Source: a bacterium (lineage in GTDB: Bacteria; SAR324; XYD2-FULL-50-16). Taken from it: a DNA stretch of 64,000 nt. Made by a program: the position numbers and the translations under genes. This document shows, one piece after another, positions 36,215-43,687 of this stretch. The stretch is taken from the NCBI GenBank assembly GCA_024275165.1, contig JAJRZQ010000003.1, positions 62,001-126,000 of the forward strand. The letters are read 5' to 3'. The notes under the pieces were generated by a model that saw nothing but the letters and a program-made list of their open reading frames with translations, had not been told where the DNA came from and did no database searches. Each line of letters opens with the position of its first letter. Position 1 is the stretch's first letter.

Positions 36215-37333
36215 TTACAACAGGGCCGCCAAACGAGCCAAGGCTTGCCGGTAGGTGGTTTTGTCTTGTTCCATCAGCAAATAACGCCGTTTACAGGCCA
36301 AGGCAGCTACCCCGGTGGAGCCGGAACCCGCAAAGGGGTCTAAAACCAGCCCCCCCTCCGGGCAAGTGAGTTGAATCAAGGTTTGCAGCAATTTAACGGG
36401 CTTTTGCGCGGCGTGCAGGCCCCCTTCCCCCTTGGCCAGCCCAGCGTAGATCACATTGTCGTAACCTCCTGTGCCCTCTTTGAAACCCGCAGAATTCATC
36501 GCCCCAACGCCATATTGCCGCATGTTGTCGGCAAGGGTAGTGGGATAAGGTTTAAAACACCAGATCACGGGCTCAAAGAGGGGGGCTAAATTACCGACTC
36601 GCCAGCCCTCCCACTGAGTCGCGGAGGCGAAATCTCCCCTTTTTTTAAAAACCTGGGCCAACCGTTGGGCTAAAAACGGGGCCTTGGGCTTGACCCAAGC
36701 GAGCTGATCGCGCAGGTTAAAGCCCGCGTCTTCTAAAGCCACGATACAGCGCGGGGCATATCTGCGCCCCGCAAAAATCATTGCCGAAGCACCGGGTTTT
36801 AAGACTCGCAACCATTGACTCGCCCAACTTAAGCACCATTGGTAATATTGCTTGGGAATCTCTTTATCTTTGAGCGACCACCCGTTAATGGGTTTTCTCC
36901 GTTTCGCAAAAACCTTCCCCGCCTGCTGCTGCGCCTTGCTCTGCCCCAGCAACGCCCGGTTGCGGTTTTCATGCAATACATCCCATTCCTCTAAGGAGAT
37001 CCCGTAAGGGATATCCGAAAGAATCATATCCACCGAGTTTTCCGGTAAACTTGCCAGCAATTGGATACTGTCCCCCTGCCAAACCCCCTCGGCTGCCTCA
37101 GGGGATAGGGATACAGGTTTGTTTTGCTGGTTCCCGATTTGCGCTAAAAACTGCCGCAGGCGCTCTTGTGGCTCGGGAAGTAAAGCGAAGCTCCCCTCAC
37201 TCACCCGCTCCAACAACTCTAAGGAGACCCCTAATTTTCGAGCCAAGGCGGGCTGGGTCAAGCCGGTTAAGCTTTGCGCCTCTTGTAAAAGCTTTTGGAT
37301 ATTGGTTTTTGCAGAGGCGGCGAAACGAGACAA
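36215..37333 (-). CDS. Orphan DNA (adenine-type) methyltransferase with N-terminal HTH
   Basis: A 372-residue site-specific DNA methyltransferase of the beta type: catalytic motif IV comes first (MILSDIPYGISLEEW, near residue 106) and the SAM motif last (LVLDPFAGSGSTGVAAL, near residue 335). Motif IV reads DIPY rather than the usual DPPY. Residues 20-50 (TGLTQPALARKLGVSLELLERVSEGS) are a Cro/CI-like HTH, possibly for specificity or autoregulation. The start is TTG with an AGGAGTAGGA sequence upstream. No restriction endonuclease gene is next to it, so it is likely regulatory or a remnant. N6-adenine versus N4-cytosine cannot be decided. Confidence 0.82.
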   Translation of the reverse strand: MSRFAASAKTNIQKLLQEAQSLTGLTQPALARKLGVSLELLERVSEGSFALLPEPQERLRQFLAQIGNQQNKPVSLSPEAAEGVWQGDSIQLLASLPENSVDMILSDIPYGISLEEWDVLHENRNRALLGQSKAQQQAGKVFAKRRKPINGWSLKDKEIPKQYYQWCLSWASQWLRVLKPGASAMIFAGRRYAPRCIVALEDAGFNLRDQLAWVKPKAPFLAQRLAQVFKKRGDFASATQWEGWRVGNLAPLFEPVIWCFKPYPTTLADNMRQYGVGAMNSAGFKEGTGGYDNVIYAGLAKGEGGLHAAQKPVKLLQTLIQLTCPEGGLVLDPFAGSGSTGVAALACKRRYLLMEQDKTTYRQALARLAALL

Positions 37334-37508
37334 AGGGGGTTCCTACTCCTTAGGGTTAAAAAAGACTCCTGAAATATAACCGGAAGAAGTCATAACTTCA
37401 AGGCGCATTCAGGGCACACCGTTTATTATTTTATTTCTTTGCTATGCTAAAAAAACCGCATCTGCTAGCTTTTGAAAAAGTATTTTTCCCCCGAAATTTG
37501 AATATCCC

Positions 37509-39413
37509 ATGCCTCGACTCAATAGCCTTGAAGCAAAATTTATGCTCATGATGACGCTGCTGGTACTCTTTACCACAGCCCTGGCTTATTTTGCCTTTGA
37601 GAGGTTACTGCAGGGTATCGAAAACGAACTAGGCACCCTCTTTACGGAAAAACAGGTTTTATATGACCGAGAACGCAGCCTGCGACCTACTTTACGAGAA
37701 CTCACCCTAGCTCGAAAACTAGCCCAATCCCCACTCATCCACTCTTGGGTGCGAGAAGAAAACAACCCTCTTTTAAAACAACAAGCCCTGAGGGAACTTG
37801 AGGGCTATCGTCAACTTTTTAGCGATCGCAGCTATTTTATCGGCATCGCCTCTTCTGAAAATTATTACTTTGCCGACGCAAAAAAACACAATTCCCCCAC
37901 TCGCTATCGCCTGCATGAAGACGCGCCTGAAAATCAATGGTTTTTTAAAACCCTGCGGCAAAGCCAGCCCTGCTTGTTCAATGTGGATTATGATGAGCGC
38001 CTTGACCTGACCAAGGTATGGATCAACTGCGTTATCCGCTCCAAAGGCAAAGCCATCGGGGTCATCGGCACGGGGCTGGATTTAACCCAATTCATCCAGC
38101 AGGTTATCCATGACTCCCAAAAAGGAATCAGTAATTTTTTTATTGATGCCTCAGGGGCCATTCAAACCCATAAAGACATCTCCCTCATTGATTTTCGTTC
38201 GATCTCTAAAAGTATTGTGGAGCGAAAAACCCTCTACCACCTCCTCGAATTGCCAGAGGAGCGGCAACAGGTGCGGCAGATTCTCCAGGGCCTAAAAACA
38301 AACCCCAATAAACAGGTCGAGACCCTCATCCTCCATTTTGAGGGACAACCCCACATGGCGGGCTTCGCTTACCTTTCTCAATTGGGATGGTATAATGTCA
38401 CCCTCTTGGAAATGGGTTCCTGGCATGATATTCACTCTTATATCCCCTTAATCTTGTTGATGGCTTCCGCTTTGTTGCTCTTGGCTTTTTTAGCGGCCTG
38501 GGCCAGCAAGTGGCTGGTTTTGGATCGAGTCCGCCACTTAGCGGAGGGCACCCGCAAAATCAGCCAAGGCGATTACGACCTCACCTATATCGACCCCACC
38601 CCCGACGAACTGGGTCGGCTCAGCCAAAACTTCAACAAGATGGCAAAGCAAATTCAGAGCTACACCCAAGGGCTGGAGCAGAAAGTCAAAAAGCGCACCC
38701 GTGAACTCGAACAGGCGAACCTAGAAAAAGATCGCTTTTTTGCCCTCTTAGCCCACGACCTGCGCGGCCCCATCGGCACCCTCTCCACCTTATTGCAGCA
38801 CGATGCCGCTGGAGACTTTTCCCCCGAGATCTACCACCAAGCCTGCAACACCGCGCAGGCGACCTACAACCTTTTAGAAGAAGTCCTCTTATGGGTGCAA
38901 AGCCAACGAGGCCAATTGGCCTTTGAGCCCACCCAGGTCAGTTTGAACGAATTAATCCACCAAGCCTTAGAAACCCTCGGCCCCCAAGCCCAAGAAAAGT
39001 CGATTGTCTGCCGGTTTCATCCCAGGGAAAACTACAGCGTCTTAGCCGATGCCTTTATGATCTCCACCCTGCTGCGCAACCTTTTGCACAACGCCATTAA
39101 ATTCACCCCCCAGGGGGGCCGAGTCGAGGTGAAAATCCAAGAAAAAGGGGATCAATGGGAAGTCGCCATCTTAGATAACGGGACGGGAATCAGCGAAGCC
39201 AGGCAGGCCGACCTCTTTTCTCCGCAAGCGGCAATGAACACCACCCGAGGAACAAACAACGAGGCCGGCAGCGGGCTGGGGCTGACCCTGTGCCAAAACT
39301 TCGCGGCCCAACACGGGAGTCAAATCCAGGTGAGTTCTCAACTCGGGGAGGGAAGCCGCTTTAGCTTTACCCTCACCAAGGCGGAGGCCCAACCGCCAGA
39401 TTCTACCGAATAA
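37509..39413 (+). CDS. Membrane sensor histidine kinase
   Basis: A 634-residue kinase. TM1 is at about residues 10-28; a long periplasmic sensor with Cache-like features (about 30-310: FFIDASGAIQTHKDISLID, GWYNVTLLE) follows; TM2 lies at about 312-335; HAMP at about 336-390; HisKA with H416 in LLAHDLRGPIGTL; then an ATPase with N box LLRNLLHNAIKFTP, DNGTGIS and GSGLGLTLCQNF. No response-regulator gene is adjacent, so the partner is elsewhere. It is transcribed alone, away from the DNA methyltransferase gene. The Cache assignment is by pattern only. Confidence 0.88.
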   Translation: MPRLNSLEAKFMLMMTLLVLFTTALAYFAFERLLQGIENELGTLFTEKQVLYDRERSLRPTLRELTLARKLAQSPLIHSWVREENNPLLKQQALRELEGYRQLFSDRSYFIGIASSENYYFADAKKHNSPTRYRLHEDAPENQWFFKTLRQSQPCLFNVDYDERLDLTKVWINCVIRSKGKAIGVIGTGLDLTQFIQQVIHDSQKGISNFFIDASGAIQTHKDISLIDFRSISKSIVERKTLYHLLELPEERQQVRQILQGLKTNPNKQVETLILHFEGQPHMAGFAYLSQLGWYNVTLLEMGSWHDIHSYIPLILLMASALLLLAFLAAWASKWLVLDRVRHLAEGTRKISQGDYDLTYIDPTPDELGRLSQNFNKMAKQIQSYTQGLEQKVKKRTRELEQANLEKDRFFALLAHDLRGPIGTLSTLLQHDAAGDFSPEIYHQACNTAQATYNLLEEVLLWVQSQRGQLAFEPTQVSLNELIHQALETLGPQAQEKSIVCRFHPRENYSVLADAFMISTLLRNLLHNAIKFTPQGGRVEVKIQEKGDQWEVAILDNGTGISEARQADLFSPQAAMNTTRGTNNEAGSGLGLTLCQNFAAQHGSQIQVSSQLGEGSRFSFTLTKAEAQPPDSTE

Positions 39414-39436
39414 AGGCCCTTTTTTTTAAAGCGGTC

Positions 39437-39904
39437 TCAACCCCAAAACATTTGCAACCCATGCCATAGGTCTTCATCGAATTGATCGAGGAAACGGCAA
39501 CCAACCCGCACTCCTTTTTCGGTCGGGAGCAGGCTGCGAATCTCTAAATCAATTTCCATCAAAATTGTATCGGGATTAAAAGGGTCGGTAATCCCCGCCT
39601 GCACAACCCCTTGGTAGGCAAAGTCACTAGGCGCCGTAAAACTTAAGCCTCCTTGCGAGTAATCATAAAGAGGATAGCTCTTGTGCGCCCCCTCATGAAG
39701 CACCGCGATCATGCCATCGGCCATAAATCGCTCGTGCTGGCGATGACGGTTTTCAGAAGAGGCGCTTTTATTTTCGAGCCCAGGGGAATCAAACCCGCCC
39801 GGGCTGTAGCAAGTGACTAAGACCTGTGCCCGCTCCGGCAACTGGGACTGAGCCCCTTCAATGATCAACTTTCCTTGACGATATTTAGCTTTGACGCTCA
39901 ACAT
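39437..39904 (-). CDS. PilZ-domain protein (c-di-GMP binding), copy 2
   Basis: A 155-residue paralogue of the protein at 34982-35458, with the same layout: an N-terminal domain of about 50 residues, then PilZ with NRHRQHERF and DYSQGGLSF, and a C-terminus DEDLWHGLQMFWG. Of the two arginines expected in the RxxxR switch, the spacing here is RHRQHER, a slightly different form. GGAGGGAG lies 6 bases before ATG, a strong ribosome-binding site. It converges with the histidine kinase gene. Confidence 0.85.
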   Translation of the reverse strand: MLSVKAKYRQGKLIIEGAQSQLPERAQVLVTCYSPGGFDSPGLENKSASSENRHRQHERFMADGMIAVLHEGAHKSYPLYDYSQGGLSFTAPSDFAYQGVVQAGITDPFNPDTILMEIDLEIRSLLPTEKGVRVGCRFLDQFDEDLWHGLQMFWG

Positions 39905-39928
39905 AACAATCTCCCTCCGCTAAAATTC

Positions 39929-39957
39929 AGCGTAGCGAGCCCTCAAACAGGGGTCAA
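39929..39957 (-). promoter_or_regulatory. Putative promoter of the second PilZ gene
   Basis: On the minus strand TTGACC (39957-39952) and TACGCT (39934-39929) are separated by exactly 17 bases, and the gene starts 25 bases later. Confidence 0.5.
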
Positions 39958-40026
39958 CTTTTTTTCAGGTTTTATCTTGCCCTGCTTTCTTTAAGTCCCC
40001 TTTGAGGTTGTAAAAATCGCCTTGAA

Positions 40027-40302
40027 TTATTTTGCCGCAGGAGGGGGAACATTCGGGCCCACGCGCATCGCGACCGCCTTGATGCGGTCTAAGGTGATGG
40101 CCAATCCAGACTGTTTTAAACGCAGTAATTCGGCGTTTACCGCAGCCGCTTGGTTGTCGTTTTGGCAATAATGCCGTGCCCAGTTATTGCACTTTTCAAA
40201 GGTATCTAAGCTTACCGAACCCTCTTGGGCATTTTCTTGGGCCATGACCAAGGAAGCGGTAAAGAGCGACGCGGCCAAAAGCACAGGCAGTATCTTTTTC
40301 AT
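40027..40302 (-). CDS. Small exported protein
   Basis: A 91-residue protein with a clear signal peptide (KKILPVLLAASLFTASLVMAQ). The mature part has two cysteines (KCNNWARHYC) and a Pro-rich end. ATG 40302 is chosen because GGAG lies 6 bases upstream; a start at 40317 would include the Shine-Dalgarno in the coding region. I do not recognise the family. It is isolated from its neighbours by 122 and 257 bases. Confidence 0.7.
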   Translation of the reverse strand: MKKILPVLLAASLFTASLVMAQENAQEGSVSLDTFEKCNNWARHYCQNDNQAAAVNAELLRLKQSGLAITLDRIKAVAMRVGPNVPPPAAK

Positions 40303-40559
40303 ATGGATCTCCATCAAGTCGATTCTTTTTCGGGGCTTTTGTCGGCCTAGCCCCTCTGGTTCAAGTTATAGAGCCTTTAAACACAAAGACCCTGAAAAGG
40401 GGCCTAGAGTAACCCGCCAAATCAATAAACACAGGGAATGGATTGAGTTCAGAAGCTAAAATAAACCTCCCCCTCCTTAAAAACTGAAACAGACCCAAGG
40501 GGCTCTTCCAGAAATTTCTTATCTGTAAAAGCAATGCAAGTAAATTGCCACGCTTTGGT

Positions 40560-41546
40560 TTACCGGGCCTCGAGGGGGAAATGGCAGGCAACAAGGTGCG
40601 CCGAGTCCCCCCGCAAGGGTTGGAGCAAGGGCTCAAGCCCTTTACATTTTTCCTCTACCCGGGGGCAACGAGGGTGAAATTTACAGCCTAAAGGCAATTG
40701 AATCAAGCTGGGGATCTCTCCTTGTACCCCCTGGAGCTGTTGCGCCTGAGCCGGGTCCGGCTTAGGGATAGAATCCAGCAACACCTGGGTATAGGGATGC
40801 CCCGCCCGGTCTCGAATCGTATCTCGACTGCCTTGCTCCATAATTTGCCCCAAATAGGCCACGGCGATCTTCTGGCTGATAAAAAAGATCACATGAATGT
40901 CATGGGCAATAAAAAGGTAACTGACCCCGAGCCTCTCTTGCAAGTCCTTCAATAGATTCAGCACCTGGGCTTGAATCGAGACATCCAAAGCGCTGACCGG
41001 CTCATCGGCAATGATCAACTTCGGGTTTAAGGCTAAAGCCCGCGCAATGCCGATGCGTTGCCTTTGCCCCCCCGAAAACTCATGGGGAAAGCGACTTTTT
41101 ACCCGCACATCCAACCCCACAAGCTCCAGCAGTCTTGCCAATTCCTTGGCTCTTTGGGCCCGGCTGGGCTTGGTGGCGATATCTAAGGGCTCTAAGATAA
41201 TATCCTCCACCGTCATCCGGGAATTGAGGCTATCTTGAGGGTCTTGGAAAATCATCTGCATGGCGCGGCGATGGCGGATCATCTCAGAAAAGCTCAACCC
41301 GCTCAAGGGCTGGCCCAAAAAAGTGACCTCCCCTTGGTCGGCCGGCAAAAGCTGCATGACTAAGCGGGCGAGGGTCGATTTTCCCGAACCCGATTCCCCC
41401 ACCAAACCTAAGGTCTCCCCTGCCGCTAAGGTAAACGAAATCCCATTCACCGCGTGAATCCGTTCCTTTTTTTTGCTCAAAAAGCTTCCCTTAAGCTCAA
41501 AGGCCTTGTGCAGGTTTTCCACCCTTAACAGCGGGGGTCGATTCAT
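40560..41546 (-). CDS. oppF: Oligopeptide/dipeptide ABC transporter ATP-binding protein, OppF/DppF type
   Basis: A 328-residue ATPase. Walker A is GLVGESGSGKST, the signature LSGGQ-like EFSGGQRQRIGIARAL, Walker B PKLIIADEPVSALD, and the C-terminal oligopeptide extension has the Fe-S-like cysteines CKFHPRCPRVEEKC. It energises peptide or nickel import together with OppD. It overlaps the oppD gene by 4 bases. No permease (OppB/C) or binding protein gene is adjacent. Substrate class is inferred from family only. Confidence 0.9.
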   Translation of the reverse strand: MNRPPLLRVENLHKAFELKGSFLSKKKERIHAVNGISFTLAAGETLGLVGESGSGKSTLARLVMQLLPADQGEVTFLGQPLSGLSFSEMIRHRRAMQMIFQDPQDSLNSRMTVEDIILEPLDIATKPSRAQRAKELARLLELVGLDVRVKSRFPHEFSGGQRQRIGIARALALNPKLIIADEPVSALDVSIQAQVLNLLKDLQERLGVSYLFIAHDIHVIFFISQKIAVAYLGQIMEQGSRDTIRDRAGHPYTQVLLDSIPKPDPAQAQQLQGVQGEIPSLIQLPLGCKFHPRCPRVEEKCKGLEPLLQPLRGDSAHLVACHFPLEAR

Positions 41547-42538
41547 TGGGGGGCTCCTGGGAAGTGGCAGGCCGCTTGCTGGGTCTCCCCGAAAAAGCGA
41601 CTTTCCGGCTCGACTTGCCTACAGATTTCTTGGGTTCGGTCGCAACGATTTTGAAAAGGGCAACCAGGGGGAAACTCCCCTAAAGCAGGCACGGTGCCGG
41701 GAATCACCTCCAAACGAGCCGCCCTGCCTGCAGTCAGGCTTTGAATCGAGCGCATCAACCCCTGGGTATAGGGGTGTTGGGGATGGGCAAAGAGTTCCTC
41801 CACCTGAGCCGACTCTACAATCTGCCCCCCGTACAGGACTAAAACACGCTCACAAACTTGAGCGATTACCCCTAAGTCGTGGGTGATCATCATCAAGGCC
41901 ATCCCCTGTTGCGCTCTTAAGTCTCGCAGAAGATTTAATATTTGCGCCTGAATGGTTACATCCAAGGCCGTAGTGGGTTCATCGGCGATCAAGAGTTTCG
42001 GGTTCCCCGCCAAGGCGAGGGCGATCATCACCCGCTGTTTCATCCCCCCCGAGAGTTGGTGGGGAAAGGCGCTCCAACGGCGGGCGGGGTCTGAAAGCCC
42101 CACCTGAGTGAGGAGTTCCACGGCCCGCCGCTTGGCCTCTTGGCCCATCAAGCCCTGGCGGGCAATGGTTTCTGCGAGCTGAGCCCCGATGGTGAGTACC
42201 GGGTTGAGGCTAGTCATGGGGTCTTGAAAGATCATCGCCATCTGGGCCCCCCGATACTTCCGAAAGGCGGTGGGGCTTAAGGAAAAAAGTTCTTGTTCCC
42301 CTTCCCACCAAAGCTCTCCGGCTTCAATTTGGCCTAAGGGTGTCGGGATTAAACGCATCAGGCTCAAACTGGTGACCGATTTCCCGGAACCCGATTCCCC
42401 GATCACCCCTAGGGCCTCTCCTGCGCGAATAGAAAAAGACACCCCTCGCACAACAGGCACAGCCTTCCCCCCCACCTGAAAGCTGGTCACTAGATTTTTT
42501 ACTTGAAGCAGATGCCCGTTCCTGGGAGAATTTTTCAT
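41543..42538 (-). CDS. oppD: Oligopeptide/dipeptide ABC transporter ATP-binding protein, OppD/DppD type
   Basis: A 331-residue ATPase. Walker A GVIGESGSGKSV, signature HQLSGGMKQRVMIALAL, Walker B PKLLIADEPTTALD, and the oligopeptide C-terminal motif CPFQNRCDRTQEIC are all present. It is the first of two coupled ATPase genes. The gene faces away from a serine hydrolase gene, with 36 bases between the two starts, so the permease genes are not upstream either. Confidence 0.9.
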   Translation of the reverse strand: MKNSPRNGHLLQVKNLVTSFQVGGKAVPVVRGVSFSIRAGEALGVIGESGSGKSVTSLSLMRLIPTPLGQIEAGELWWEGEQELFSLSPTAFRKYRGAQMAMIFQDPMTSLNPVLTIGAQLAETIARQGLMGQEAKRRAVELLTQVGLSDPARRWSAFPHQLSGGMKQRVMIALALAGNPKLLIADEPTTALDVTIQAQILNLLRDLRAQQGMALMMITHDLGVIAQVCERVLVLYGGQIVESAQVEELFAHPQHPYTQGLMRSIQSLTAGRAARLEVIPGTVPALGEFPPGCPFQNRCDRTQEICRQVEPESRFFGETQQAACHFPGAPQ

Positions 42539-42574
42539 GATAAAAAAATTTAGCAGCTACGAAGGGAGCCGTCC

Positions 42575-43645
42575 ATGAGCGATTTCGCCCACAAATTAGA
42601 TCGCCTCTTTACCCAGGCCTTGACCGATCAAGTCTTTCCCGGTGCCGAGTTATTGTTTACCCGCCGCAAAGAGGTCATCGCTCATCAAGCTTGGGGCAAG
42701 CGATCCTTAAGCGACAACAAAGAACTCCGCTTGGGGGCTTGGTTTGATTTGGCCAGCCTGACCAAGCCCTTGGTTACGGGAACTAGTTTATTGCTGTTGG
42801 CAGAAGAGGGGGAACTCTTTTTATCCGACCGTTTGGCCCATTTTCTTCCCAGTTTCAACACCGGGCCCATGCACGATGTCACCTTGATGGACTTGATCAC
42901 CCATCGCTCGGGCCTCTCCGCTTGGGAGCCGCTTTTTGAGCCTCATTTTAATAAAACCGAAGCTTTGGCCAGGTTAATGAAGCTTCAGCCGCAAAGTCAA
43001 CCAAGGAGCCAGGTGGTTTATTCCTGCCTGAATTACCTTTTACTCGCCCAAGTGGTGCGCAAGGTAACAAAGATGAGCTTGCAGGAATATTTTAAGCAAA
43101 AGGTCATTCTCCCCTTTCAGCTGGAGGGGTTAAGCTTCGCCCCTCCTCGGGCCGATTGCCCGCCCACTTCTTATTGCAGCCACCGTAAACGGCTTTTGCA
43201 AGGCGAGGTGCAAGATCAAAATGCCGCCCTCTTTGGTGAGGATGCGGGCAACGCGGGGCTTTTTGGTACGGCTTTGGGGGTCTGGGATTTGGCACAAGCT
43301 TATTTTGACCAACCCTTTCGTTTCGCCAAACCCCTTTTCAGCCCTGTCGGTCAAGCCCTGGCCAAAAGAAACCAAAACCCTCTTCCCCTTTTCCCTCGGG
43401 CGATTGGATGGGATTACCGCCACCAGCAAGGCTACCAGAGCGCCGGGGACTTCATGCCCTTGGGTAGCTTGGGGCATTTGGGCTTTACGGGCACGAGTTG
43501 CTGGTTTCACCCTTCTTCAGGGGTTTCCGTGATTCTTTTGACCCATCGAGTTCAGATCGATATCCAAGAGACTACGCAAAAAATCCGTAATTTCCGCCCA
43601 CGATTGCACAATCTGTTGCTTTCTCACCTGGATTTCACGCCCTAA
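42575..43645 (+). CDS. Beta-lactamase/penicillin-binding-like serine hydrolase (class C fold)
   Basis: A 356-residue protein of the beta-lactamase (DUF-type PF00144) family. The SxxK motif is in FDLASLTKPLVTG near residue 63, the YxN-type motif in VVYSCLNYLLL near residue 150 and the third, H-x-G-like, motif in LGHLGFTGTSC near residue 300. It has no signal peptide, so it is probably cytosolic and an esterase, amidase or peptidase rather than an antibiotic-resistance enzyme. AAGGGAG lies 9 bases before ATG. A TPR gene follows 42 bases later. Confidence 0.85.
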   Translation: MSDFAHKLDRLFTQALTDQVFPGAELLFTRRKEVIAHQAWGKRSLSDNKELRLGAWFDLASLTKPLVTGTSLLLLAEEGELFLSDRLAHFLPSFNTGPMHDVTLMDLITHRSGLSAWEPLFEPHFNKTEALARLMKLQPQSQPRSQVVYSCLNYLLLAQVVRKVTKMSLQEYFKQKVILPFQLEGLSFAPPRADCPPTSYCSHRKRLLQGEVQDQNAALFGEDAGNAGLFGTALGVWDLAQAYFDQPFRFAKPLFSPVGQALAKRNQNPLPLFPRAIGWDYRHQQGYQSAGDFMPLGSLGHLGFTGTSCWFHPSSGVSVILLTHRVQIDIQETTQKIRNFRPRLHNLLLSHLDFTP

Positions 43646-43687
43646 AGGGCTATTTTGTAATACTATTTTTATTCACCCTCTTGCGCC

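Noticed and set aside
36215..37333. Prophage or mobile element marked by the DNA methyltransferase
   Set aside because: No integrase, transposase, phage structural gene, tRNA or direct repeat is seen around it.
40303..40559. Possible small RNA or tRNA in the 257-base gap
   Set aside because: No cloverleaf or TPsiC-like GGTTCRA context that pairs, and only an imperfect GCCCCT/AGGGGC inverted repeat with a long loop; nothing supportable.
42575..43645. Antibiotic-resistance beta-lactamase
   Set aside because: SxxK and Tyr motifs fit the class C fold, but there is no signal peptide and the family mostly holds esterases and peptidases; no resistance claim is justified.
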